DNA from: Rhizobium giardinii bv. giardinii H152
GTDB lineage: Bacteria; Pseudomonadota; Alphaproteobacteria; Rhizobiales; Rhizobiaceae
Assembly (NCBI RefSeq): GCF_000379605.1
Contig: NZ_KB902657.1
Span: 74,697-138,696, forward strand
Direction of reading: 5' to 3'
DNA: 64,000 nucleotides
Numbering within the stretch: position 1 is the stretch's first letter; each line of letters begins with the position of its first letter. The notes beneath the pieces are model-generated. The model was not told the origin of the DNA. It searched no databases and saw only the letters and a program-made list of their open reading frames with translations. A program made the position numbers and the translations under genes. Positions 55,422 through 63,425 of this stretch are shown in pieces.

Positions 55422-56549
55422 CTACAAAATGTAACTGTCTTGTAGAATGTTGCGCTGTTCCTGAAGGCTGGGGAGGAGACCCAAATTCTTACCCTGTTCT
55501 CTAGCCACCTCGCGCACCAAGTCATCAAATTCAGTTGATAGCTTTTCTAATGCATTGAACTTCTCGGCCTTATCGATGATTTTTCGCGAACCGTCTGGCA
55601 CCTCAAGTGTCATTGCATAGCTTTGATTATTGGAAAGAAAATCAAGGTGACGCTGCGCTTCTGCGAGAACCGCTAACTCGTAAATGCTTCCTCGCGATAG
55701 AGCCTGTAGGTCGGCGTGATACATGATAGAGGCAATGTCAAAGCTAGGTAGGGCGATCGACGTGCCCTCCGTTTCGGCGTCATTTTTCACATTCTTGGCA
55801 AGGCGGATAGCTTTCTTCATGCCGCCACCTATCGCGCTGTCTCGCTCATGGATCTTGTGGATGTGAAGAAAAGGCCAATTATCGATGGTTATGGGGACAT
55901 CCTTGTCCAGAATGGTCACTGCTCGGTCTGCCTCGCGGCCCGAGGTTTGGTATTCCGCCGTATCGTACCAATGGGATGGCACCACATCGACCGGCCGTGC
56001 CAGCGATCCTCCAAAAATGGCAATCGCTTTCCCTCCGGATTTATCGACTGTTGCAGCTGGGAAGGCGTCATTCAAAGCGACCTCAGATTTCAGCCTAATT
56101 TTCATTAGTCGTTCTTGTGAGGTTTCTGTTGTCCCTGTTCCGCTGTAGCTTCCGCTTTTCGGCCCGAAACGATTGAATGTGTAGAAATATCTGTCCAATG
56201 TCAGCAGATCAACGTCACTTACGCCGCGAATATGCACATCCAGCGCGACGGAACCTTGGATTCTGAATTCAACAAAAAGCCCCTGGGCTTCCAACCTGCT
56301 GAGAAGTTGATTGCCGACGCGCTCTGCTGTTTCCAAACTGATACGGGTGTAGTCAGGATCAACAGCCTGCATCGCTCCAAGGGCGTAGCGCGTGTTGGGC
56401 TTATCCAAAGCGCGTTTCTGCCAAGATTCGTCCAGAATGCTTTTATTGATGACTTCCGTCTGCTCGGAATAGCTCAGGTTTCCGAGACGGTCAGTCCCTT
56501 TGCGACGCTTCGCGAGCTGTTCGAGTCGCCTATTGACATCACGAGCCAT
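55422..56549 (-). CDS. CD-NTase-type nucleotidyltransferase of a type I CBASS
   Basis: A 375-residue nucleotidyltransferase. The catalytic palm shows the GS motif (Gly99-Ser100 in RIQGSVAL), the metal-binding DxD within IRGVSDVDLL (Asp112 and Asp114) and a third acidic residue in ARPVDVVPSHWY (Asp188). The HIRGxSDxD context matches CD-NTases, which make cyclic or linear oligonucleotide signals on phage infection. It follows the Cap15 gene with an 11-nt overlap, so the two are coupled and form a minimal type I CBASS without Cap2/Cap3. The ATG at 56549 begins at MARDVNRRLEQLAKRRKGTD; a TTG start 30 nt earlier is possible. The clade cannot be settled by eye. Confidence 0.85.
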   Translation of the reverse strand: MARDVNRRLEQLAKRRKGTDRLGNLSYSEQTEVINKSILDESWQKRALDKPNTRYALGAMQAVDPDYTRISLETAERVGNQLLSRLEAQGLFVEFRIQGSVALDVHIRGVSDVDLLTLDRYFYTFNRFGPKSGSYSGTGTTETSQERLMKIRLKSEVALNDAFPAATVDKSGGKAIAIFGGSLARPVDVVPSHWYDTAEYQTSGREADRAVTILDKDVPITIDNWPFLHIHKIHERDSAIGGGMKKAIRLAKNVKNDAETEGTSIALPSFDIASIMYHADLQALSRGSIYELAVLAEAQRHLDFLSNNQSYAMTLEVPDGSRKIIDKAEKFNALEKLSTEFDDLVREVAREQGKNLGLLPSLQEQRNILQDSYIL

Positions 56550-57183
56550 TTTCAGCCCTCGCCAGTTGGAGGGTTCCAAAGGTATCGCGGGAAAAGCCGT
56601 TGAAGTATTCGCCTTCGCCCGATTGGCGGTCGGCTGTGAATGTAATCTGCGCGAATCCCCGATGGGATTTGAGATCGGCTTCCCCCGCCTTGGGCTCGTT
56701 CACGTAATTATAGAGCAAGTGGTATCCTTCTACCGGGTCACAGGTTATCGCTGCTGCGATGCTATGGGAGCCGGACTGAGGACCTTTAAGCCGGACAAAC
56801 AGCTTATCCCAGGACTGAACAATCGTTATCGTCCCATCCCAGTCGTTTCGGAACGTGCCATCCGCACGGTTGAACGTGCGGCCCTTGCACACCCATTTGC
56901 CGCTTATATCCGGGACTTTCAAAATTCGGGCAAGCAGTGGCCAACGCCATAGAAAGCGATCAAAAAACCAATACAGGGCCGCGAATACCATGCTTGCACC
57001 TACAAGCGAAAGCACTGTAGGTGGCAAATTCACAGGTAGGCCGTAGCGGGCAGCAATATCGATTGCTGACAAGAGAAGGAAAACAATACCTGCGGAGATC
57101 AGGGCCGCCAATCTCGCCAAATGCCGTCCAACGTTGGATCGGTTCATTCCGCCTAGCAAGGCGTACTCATGCTCTTTAAACAC
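56539..57183 (-). CDS. cap15: CBASS effector Cap15 (two-TM beta-barrel membrane effector)
   Basis: A predicted 214-residue membrane protein. Two hydrophobic segments (ISAGIVFLLLSAIDI and VLSLVGASMVFAALYWFFD) are followed by a beta-rich domain: DISGKWVCKG, WDGTITIVQSWDKLFVRL, SGSHS, YHLLYNYVNEP, HRGFAQITF, GEGEYFNG and TFGTLQL. This is the Cap15 (S-2TM-beta) layout; known members bind the cyclic dinucleotide in the barrel and disrupt the inner membrane. A GTG at 57183 was chosen as start because AAAGGA lies 8 nt upstream and homologues begin near HEYALLGG; a GTG at 57270 would add 29 residues. It overlaps the CD-NTase start by 11 nt. Confidence 0.88.
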   Translation of the reverse strand: MFKEHEYALLGGMNRSNVGRHLARLAALISAGIVFLLLSAIDIAARYGLPVNLPPTVLSLVGASMVFAALYWFFDRFLWRWPLLARILKVPDISGKWVCKGRTFNRADGTFRNDWDGTITIVQSWDKLFVRLKGPQSGSHSIAAAITCDPVEGYHLLYNYVNEPKAGEADLKSHRGFAQITFTADRQSGEGEYFNGFSRDTFGTLQLARAENGS

Positions 57184-57655
57184 GCTACCGTCCTTTTGGA
57201 GATCATTATCATTTACATAAAGTTGTTCTGCGAAATCAATTCGCGTTAGAACAATTGGCGAACTTTCCACAGAATCTATTTCGGTTGAAATTTTCCGATG
57301 GAGATGGCCTAAGTGGGTATAGCGGAGCGCTCACGATTCAGCGCGGAGCGAGCGGCGGCCTGAAAGCGCATGCTTGAAGACTGATTTCGGCGGAACCGTG
57401 GATATCCGAAAATCGTTAATCGCATAGGTTGACAGAGAAGTAAAACCACCGTCATTCTCAAGCTGTCTCTCGGTGGAGCTAGTCATTCGCGTCATGGACA
57501 TTCCGCTGTAAGACATTACAACTGTTTTACGCCTCACAATCATCGCGAAGCTCAATATTAATGAGAATTGTGAGTGATCCCCTAAAACTTTGAAAGTCTC
57601 ATCCATAAGAAGTGGCGGAGAACAGCTTCGAAAAACGAATTAAGAATTGAACGCG
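57184..57655. promoter_or_regulatory. Divergent promoter region between the two CBASS operons
   Basis: The region separates cap15 (minus) from capV (plus), so both operons must be read from it. It is AT-richer than its flanks. A 91-residue minus-strand frame (57331-57606) has no Shine-Dalgarno and no recognisable domain, so I do not call it a gene. No clear operator was found. Confidence 0.5.
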
Positions 57656-58792
57656 ATGGCAGAATTTACAGGGCCTACACCCCCTCGGATCGAGCCCTTC
57701 CGAGTGTTGTGTCTCGACGGTGGCGGGATGCGTGGAATCTACACCGCCGCGTTCTTAGATCGCCTACTTGACCAATATCGCCGAATCCGCAGTGAGGGGC
57801 ATCTCGACCTTGGTAGCGGTTTCAATTTGATCGCCGGGACCAGCACAGGATCGATCATCGCCTGTGCTGCGGCGATCGGGCGTCCCATGAGCGATCTCGT
57901 GAAGCTGTACTGGGATTTCGGAGCCAAGATTTTCCCCGAGCGCATCACCGACAGCAAGGCCAAGCTCGTCAGCCGGATCGCGAAAGGCGGCACAGTCGTG
58001 CGGGCCGGCGACCTCGCGTTGCGGGAAGCGCTCACGGCCGAGCTCGGCGAGATAACCATGCTCGACGTGTTCAAAAGGCGCGGGTTATCACTTGCGATCC
58101 CGGCGGTGGACATGAGCACCCATCGCTCCTGGGTTTTTAAAAAAACAAAGACCAGCGGCGTCCGCGACGACAACTATAGGCTTGTCGACGTCTGCCTCGC
58201 ATCAAGCGCCGCGCCGATCTACCGGTCGTTGGCAGCTATCAAGAACCCTGATAGCAAGCATGAGCAGATACAGGTTTTCGCTGACGGCGGACTATGGGCA
58301 AACAATCCCGTAATGGTGGGGATGTTAGACGCGCTGTTGAACGCCGACGATGGCCAGCCCATCGAAATCTTTTCCCTCGGCACATGTTCGCGGCCGGAGG
58401 GCGAAGAGATCGCCCCCGACGATGTCCACAGGTCGATGCTGCAGTGGAAGCTCGGTGCAGATGTCGGGCCGCTCAGTATCACCGCACAGGAATTCGCGTT
58501 CGACAACATGGCCCGCATGTTCGCGAACGTGTTGAGCAAATGCGGCCGGCAAGTCCACCATGTACGGTTTCCGCAACAAAAAATCCCTGCGGCAAAGCTG
58601 GAATACCTTGGTCTTGATGATAGCCGACCCGAGGCGATGAATGCGCTCATAAGCCAGGCGTCGACGGATGCTGACATGGTTAAAAGCGCGTGCGATGACC
58701 CCCGCAATCCACAGGGCCAGTTGATCCACAGTCTGATGATGTCACTGCCGACGATGCCGGAGGCAGGCATACCCAAGGAGTTCTTCGAATGA
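57656..58792 (+). CDS. capV: CBASS effector CapV, patatin-like phospholipase
   Basis: A 378-residue patatin-fold lipase. It has the oxyanion motif DGGGMRG (21-27), the nucleophile elbow GTSTG (Ser63) and the catalytic Asp in DGG (210-212, context FADGGLWANNP). CapV degrades inner-membrane phospholipids when it binds 3'3'-cGAMP, killing the infected cell. It heads the capV-dncV-cap2-cap3 operon. The ATG at 57656 fits the start of the conserved region; a TTG 9 nt earlier is an alternative. The stop overlaps the dncV start by 4 nt. Confidence 0.93.
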   Translation: MAEFTGPTPPRIEPFRVLCLDGGGMRGIYTAAFLDRLLDQYRRIRSEGHLDLGSGFNLIAGTSTGSIIACAAAIGRPMSDLVKLYWDFGAKIFPERITDSKAKLVSRIAKGGTVVRAGDLALREALTAELGEITMLDVFKRRGLSLAIPAVDMSTHRSWVFKKTKTSGVRDDNYRLVDVCLASSAAPIYRSLAAIKNPDSKHEQIQVFADGGLWANNPVMVGMLDALLNADDGQPIEIFSLGTCSRPEGEEIAPDDVHRSMLQWKLGADVGPLSITAQEFAFDNMARMFANVLSKCGRQVHHVRFPQQKIPAAKLEYLGLDDSRPEAMNALISQASTDADMVKSACDDPRNPQGQLIHSLMMSLPTMPEAGIPKEFFE

Positions 58793-59811
58793 GAGACTGC
58801 CATATCCAGGTAGCGAAGTACCAGCGTGACGAGGTCCGGCTCCCCAACGAGAGCCGGAAGGACATTTTCTCGAAAGCCAAGACCAACCGCAAGCGGTTGA
58901 AGGACGGCCTTGCGGCGAATGACGATCCGACGCCGATCGGCCAACGGACGCAGGGTTCCTATGCGATGCGGACGATGATCGTCAATACGGACGAGGACTA
59001 CGACATTGATGACGGCGTCTACTTCAAGAAGGAAGACCTAGTCGGGCCAAATGGCGGTGACAAGACATCTCTCGCCGCAAGGGAAATGGTTTGCGACGCT
59101 CTTCAGGACAAGCGCTTCAACGATGCGCCCGAGGTGCTGAAGAACTGCGTCCGAGTTTACTACAACGAGGGCTACCATATCGACGTCCCCGTCTATCGAC
59201 ATGTTGTCGTCGAGGACCCGTGGACGGGTGAAGAGAAGGACCATTACGAGTTGGCGAGTTCCGTCTGGAAGAAGTCGGACGCATTGGCGGTGACTTCTTG
59301 GTTCCAGGATTTCAACAAAGACAACTGCGGCAACGCCTCGAAGAATGGCGACAACGGCCAATTCGTGGAGGTGGTCAGACTCCTGAAGGCGTTCGCTCGA
59401 AGCAGGAACAGCTGGAAGGGGATTATCTCGAACGGCTTCGTCATTTCGAAGCTTGTTGCCGACCATTGGGTCGAAGTGGCTGATCGAGATGACAAGGCAC
59501 TTCGCGATGTCGCCAAAGCAATCCGCGATAAGCTCGCCTGGAACCAGGCGGTCAAACACCCGGTACTCGACGAAAACATTATCGCTCATGGGAATGCCAA
59601 GGCCAAGTTCCTCCACGAAAAATTGGACGAAAAGCTCAAGCACCTCGACGTGCTCGACAATCCGGAGTGCGACCACGCGACCGCGATGAGCGCGTGGGAC
59701 AAGTTCTTTGCGACCGATTGGTTCTCCGGGCAGCCGGAACCCGATGGAGCCAAGTCTCTGGCGCAGAAAGTCGGTCCCGCGGTCAAGCGGGGTGAAACGC
59801 GCTACGCCTGA
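58789..59811 (+). CDS. dncV: CD-NTase, DncV-like (3'3'-cGAMP synthase type)
   Basis: A 340-residue nucleotidyltransferase. The GS motif is in QGSYAMRT (56-62), the catalytic metal-binding acidic pair in YDIDDGVYF (Asp72 and Asp74), and the third acid in HIDVPVY (Asp132). This DIDDG...IDVPxY spacing is that of Vibrio cholerae DncV, which makes 3'3'-cGAMP. The placement between capV and cap2 is the standard type II CBASS order. ATGA overlap with capV. The C-terminus (RGETRYA) could be conjugated by Cap2, as in other type II systems, but the terminal residue cannot be confirmed as the acceptor. Confidence 0.92.
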   Translation: MRDCHIQVAKYQRDEVRLPNESRKDIFSKAKTNRKRLKDGLAANDDPTPIGQRTQGSYAMRTMIVNTDEDYDIDDGVYFKKEDLVGPNGGDKTSLAAREMVCDALQDKRFNDAPEVLKNCVRVYYNEGYHIDVPVYRHVVVEDPWTGEEKDHYELASSVWKKSDALAVTSWFQDFNKDNCGNASKNGDNGQFVEVVRLLKAFARSRNSWKGIISNGFVISKLVADHWVEVADRDDKALRDVAKAIRDKLAWNQAVKHPVLDENIIAHGNAKAKFLHEKLDEKLKHLDVLDNPECDHATAMSAWDKFFATDWFSGQPEPDGAKSLAQKVGPAVKRGETRYA

Positions 59812-59821
59812 GAAAACGGTC

Positions 59822-61507
59822 ATGCTTACGAACGAAGATGCTATTGGAGCCGTGTCCGCGCTCTTCGAGACCTTCCGGCCGGAGTATCGGGGCAATCGCG
59901 CCTGTCTGGACGCGAACGGGCGGTCGACGGGTCGTCACCTCTGGTTCTTCGAGGTATGGGGACGCGATCTCGCTATCGCGGCAGACTTGGCGTTTCCATA
60001 TTCACGACCGAACGCCTACATCATCAAGTACGACGCCGCACTCGATCTTCCGCATGTCGAGCTCGATGGTCGTCTGTGCTTGACTAAGGTTGAGTTTTCG
60101 ACCGATCCAGCGGAGGCCGCACGACAGGTCCTCGCTGAAGCCCTCGAACTGCTCTACGCCCACCAGACGGGAGCGGAGGACAACGACCTAAAGGAGGACT
60201 TCTCCAATTATTGGAGCCAGCGCGCCGATGTCGGTAGTCCAGCTCTTTCGGTGCTTCATGACGAAGGTGCGGCCACAGGGCGATACGTGCTGGTCGGTAA
60301 GGATGTCTTCGCCTTTTCGAGCAATGCGGCGATGCTGCGGTGGTGGGAGAACCGCATGGAGGCGGCACCACGCCATACCAATGCCGCCCATTACATCGAG
60401 CTCAGCAAGCTTCCCAAACCATCAATGTTTCCTTCCAGCCCAGCCAGTCTCCTGGAGTTGCTCCAAACCCATTCAGTCGACGGCGGCGAAAGGATGTTGA
60501 GCGCCTTGAGCCAATTGCCCAACGGCACTGTGTTGGTTCTTGTTGGTACGGCCCCCTCCGGTCGCCGCGTCTTCGCGGGAGTGAGGCTTCTCAAGTCTAG
60601 CCCACCGCAGAAGAATGGGTCGCGCCGAAAGCCCCGAACCGGGCTTCGCCGTGGTGATGTCGTTAGCGTAGGAGACCTGCTCGAACATTACTCGATCCAA
60701 CGCCTCAGAACGTCGCGGTTGGACAGTGCGGTTACCAGAAGCGTGATCGACCTACCCAACCTCGCTGGCAAACGGGCTGTCGTTGTTGGCTGCGGGGCCA
60801 TCGGCGGCGGCGTCGCACGCTTATTGGCCAAAGCCGGGATCGGAAGACTTGATCTCGTCGATCGCGAATTGCTCGGATGGGAGAACATACGGAGGCATGA
60901 ACTCGGAGGTCGAAGCGTCGGCCTCTTGAAGGTGAACGCGCTTGCGTCCGACCTGAGGAAAGACCTTCCCGAAATCGTCAAGGTTCGATCGTACCCCAAG
61001 ACCATCCAAGACCTTATCGGATCGGGGACCAACATCGTGGAAGGGGCGGACCTGATCATCGCGACGACGGGTTCACTTCACGCCGATAGCTACATCGACG
61101 AGCTCGCGCGCCAATCCGATCAACCGATCCCGGTGGTTTTCGGCTGGATGGAAGCCTGGGGTGTAGCGGGGCATGCGTTGTTGTTGCATGGCAATGGAGC
61201 ACGCTTCCTCGAAGGTTTTGACGACGGGATGCCTCGTCGTCCGTCGTCCCAGAGCGATCGGTCGCCGCCGAAGGAATGCGGGAACGGGACCACACCGTTC
61301 GGATCGACAGAGGTCGCTGCCGTCCAGGCCATGATAGCGGAGCTTAGTCTGGACTGCTTGCTTGACCTCGGTATGAATAATGCTTGGCGAACATGGTGGA
61401 CGTCGGATCGGAACTTGGCGCGTGCGCAAGGGCGATGGACGGATGATTTCATCGAAGTGAAGCCGGCGTCGTCGTTGTCAGGTATATTGGAGCGACAGTG
61501 GCCGTGA
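59822..61507 (+). CDS. cap2: Cap2, E2-E1 fusion ubiquitin-like transferase of type II CBASS
   Basis: A 561-residue two-domain protein. The N-terminal E2-like part (about 1-150) has the candidate catalytic Cys86 in DGRLCLTKV. The C-terminal ThiF/E1-like adenylation domain has the ATP-binding VVGCGAIGGGVARLLAKAG (Gly-rich loop about 322-330) and the candidate E1 Cys486 in PKECGNGTTPFG. Cap2 conjugates the C-terminus of the CD-NTase to target proteins, which primes signal synthesis. The start at 59822, 10 nt after dncV, was chosen over a frame that begins inside dncV. The end overlaps the cap3 start. Confidence 0.92.
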   Translation: MLTNEDAIGAVSALFETFRPEYRGNRACLDANGRSTGRHLWFFEVWGRDLAIAADLAFPYSRPNAYIIKYDAALDLPHVELDGRLCLTKVEFSTDPAEAARQVLAEALELLYAHQTGAEDNDLKEDFSNYWSQRADVGSPALSVLHDEGAATGRYVLVGKDVFAFSSNAAMLRWWENRMEAAPRHTNAAHYIELSKLPKPSMFPSSPASLLELLQTHSVDGGERMLSALSQLPNGTVLVLVGTAPSGRRVFAGVRLLKSSPPQKNGSRRKPRTGLRRGDVVSVGDLLEHYSIQRLRTSRLDSAVTRSVIDLPNLAGKRAVVVGCGAIGGGVARLLAKAGIGRLDLVDRELLGWENIRRHELGGRSVGLLKVNALASDLRKDLPEIVKVRSYPKTIQDLIGSGTNIVEGADLIIATTGSLHADSYIDELARQSDQPIPVVFGWMEAWGVAGHALLLHGNGARFLEGFDDGMPRRPSSQSDRSPPKECGNGTTPFGSTEVAAVQAMIAELSLDCLLDLGMNNAWRTWWTSDRNLARAQGRWTDDFIEVKPASSLSGILERQWP

Positions 61508-61953
61508 GTATTGAAGGTGGTGCGGTCGTCGCCAAGTTCCATCGGGTGACGGTCCGGTTCGAGCCGGCGGCGCTCGGGGTCTTTGACGCGCACCGCCAAA
61601 AGGGGTGGTTCACACGAGAGGCCGGAGGCCAGCTTTTCGCAGACATCAAGGGCAATGTCTGGCATGTGGTCGCCGCGACAGGGCCGAAGGCTACCGACCG
61701 TCGGGGCCGCTTTCATTTCTGGCCGGATCGAAAGAGCGAGCAAAAGGAAATCGACCAGCACTTCTCCGCCGGGCTTCAATACGTTGGGGATTGGCACACT
61801 CATCCGGAGCAGGTGCCGACGCCCTCTCGCGACGACATCTTGAGCATCGAGAATGTGGTGAGGGAATCAACGCTTTACACCCCGGGTCTGCTATTGATAG
61901 TCGTCGGCCTTGCGGCTTTTCCGGGTGGTTTGCACGTGTCATTTCACGGCTAA
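61498..61953 (+). CDS. cap3: Cap3, JAB/JAMM-family deconjugase of type II CBASS
   Basis: A 151-residue metalloprotease. The JAMM motif is intact: Glu41 (TREAGG), His100 and His102 (GDWHTHPE), Ser110 and Asp113 (TPSRDD). Cap3 cleaves the CD-NTase-target conjugates made by Cap2 and limits the response. It starts at a GTG (61498) overlapping the last codons of cap2, with another GTG two codons later. Its stop overlaps the 3' end of the opposite-strand phosphorylase gene by 4 bp. Confidence 0.92.
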   Translation: MAVSIEGGAVVAKFHRVTVRFEPAALGVFDAHRQKGWFTREAGGQLFADIKGNVWHVVAATGPKATDRRGRFHFWPDRKSEQKEIDQHFSAGLQYVGDWHTHPEQVPTPSRDDILSIENVVRESTLYTPGLLLIVVGLAAFPGGLHVSFHG

Positions 61954-63425
61954 CCTAAGTTCGCGGCCTTAGATAGCTGGTGGTCGAGAAAACGGTCGAT
62001 AAGAAATCTAAGCAAGACCTCAGCCGACGCTCTGGCCGCGAATGCCTTGAACCTATCTGCCTTGTTGGCATCTGCGTGATCCATCACACCCTTCACGACC
62101 AAGTATTCCGCAACGCCCTTCGTATTCGCCACTTCACCAATGGTCGCCGCTTCCATCTCAAGCCCCAGGACTGAGCGTACGCCCATTTCCGCCAGCCGCT
62201 CCCATGTGACACCGTCCTTGACCACAACGTTACCGCTGGCGATTGGACCCGTCTTGATCGCGAATGGGAGGGTACGAGGAGGATCGACGTCCATTAGCAT
62301 CGACCGATTGACCAGATCGGTCCCCGCTTTCGTCAAACTGAACGCGTTGCCTTTGGCCTTGATCAGGCCGGCTGTTTCCAAACCGGTCATTGTGGTTTTC
62401 CAAGTCCCTTCAGGTACATATCGTGTGCGAGCAGGATGGGTCGCGGGTGAGATGCCTTGGTAAATCTTGCGTAGCAGCCAAAGCGTGCGATCTTCGTCGG
62501 ACGGCGGACCAAAACTAGGTAGGCCCTCGGTTTTCAGCGCTTGGCTAGCCTTTAGCCATCGCTTCGAGATCGGGACTTGTCGATGATCGCCGACGAACCG
62601 TTCTGCTTCCTTTTTGCCTTCGTCATATTGATAAGTAAGCTCGGAGATCACCACATCGCCGAGTTCCATGTCTTTCGGATTCCCGGCGCAAACTCCGCAC
62701 ATTACCAAGCATCGGGGCCTGACAAGGTCGGTCAGAGTCGTCGCAAGCCCCCCGGTTCTTATCGAGCCCATCCGCGTTGGCCTTGCAAGAGCGATCCGAA
62801 ACAACGTTCCGCCACTTCCTTCGAAGTCCCCGACTTGATATTCGTCCCCATCCGCAGTGACCGCCTGATCCCAGGACTGCACGCCCTTGAGCGTTCCGAT
62901 GCCTGTTGAGAAGACCTCGACCGCTGCCGACAACTCTTCCTCCAGTGCGGCGATCAGGAGTACATCGACCGCTTGTGGTTTCACCGTTTCTGTTCTCTCA
63001 ATTCGTCTGTTTAGCTTGAAGTGGCCGCGCGAGAGGCTGTCAGTCCAATAATTGCCACTCAATTCACCTGTGTATTCGTCAAGGCGAAGAATTGCGGCTC
63101 CCTTGTAGCTACCGTGTGCATCCGGCCAAATCGCCTTCGGTTCGACCTGATAGATGTAATGAAGGACGGTTGCGCCTGACAGTTCTTGGTTTGGATGCGC
63201 GAGAATTGTGTGCGAATCCGACCCGGGGGAGTGGACCTTCATATCGATGCCTAACGGGGTCTCGCGAATTACCGCAGTCGCAGAAGCTTTCCCAGTGGCT
63301 TCAGCTCGGTGCCAAACTATCTCCATGTCCCAGCGCCCACTGAGCAGCTGGTTAGTCGACAGGCCATTTTTCTGGTTGGTGGGTTGAGAAGCCGTGGCAT
63401 CGCTCGAATGGTCAATAGGATTCAT
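61950..63425 (-). CDS. Nucleoside phosphorylase fused to a soluble Cap15-like beta-barrel: putative CBASS-like effector
   Basis: A 491-residue protein with three visible parts. Residues about 29-140 are beta-rich and follow the order of the Cap15 barrel: SGRWDMEIVW, LGIDMKVHSPGSDSH, VLHYIYQVEPKA, GSYKGAAILRL, GELSGNYWTDS and RGHFKLNR; no membrane segment is present. Residues 153-260 and about 385-476 make a nucleoside phosphorylase/nucleosidase fold (VDVLLIAALEEE, VMCGVCAGNP with LGDVV, GLEMEAATIG, and VVKGVMDHAD with the catalytic-type Asp). Between them (about 315-376) an inserted region resembles a winged helix (LETAGLIKAKGNAFSLTKAG). Phosphorylase/nucleosidase effectors are known in CBASS. 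The start ATG overlaps the stop of the DAC-like gene. Function is inferred. Confidence 0.82.
   Translation of the reverse strand: MNPIDHSSDATASQPTNQKNGLSTNQLLSGRWDMEIVWHRAEATGKASATAVIRETPLGIDMKVHSPGSDSHTILAHPNQELSGATVLHYIYQVEPKAIWPDAHGSYKGAAILRLDEYTGELSGNYWTDSLSRGHFKLNRRIERTETVKPQAVDVLLIAALEEELSAAVEVFSTGIGTLKGVQSWDQAVTADGDEYQVGDFEGSGGTLFRIALARPTRMGSIRTGGLATTLTDLVRPRCLVMCGVCAGNPKDMELGDVVISELTYQYDEGKKEAERFVGDHRQVPISKRWLKASQALKTEGLPSFGPPSDEDRTLWLLRKIYQGISPATHPARTRYVPEGTWKTTMTGLETAGLIKAKGNAFSLTKAGTDLVNRSMLMDVDPPRTLPFAIKTGPIASGNVVVKDGVTWERLAEMGVRSVLGLEMEAATIGEVANTKGVAEYLVVKGVMDHADANKADRFKAFAARASAEVLLRFLIDRFLDHQLSKAANLG

Noticed and set aside
55187-55528. 113-residue minus-strand frame next to the first CD-NTase gene
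   Set aside because: Low-complexity Cys-rich translation with no family features, and it overlaps the end of a well-supported gene.
57331-57606. 91-residue minus-strand open frame in the CBASS promoter region
   Set aside because: No Shine-Dalgarno, no recognisable domain, and it lies where both CBASS operons need promoters.
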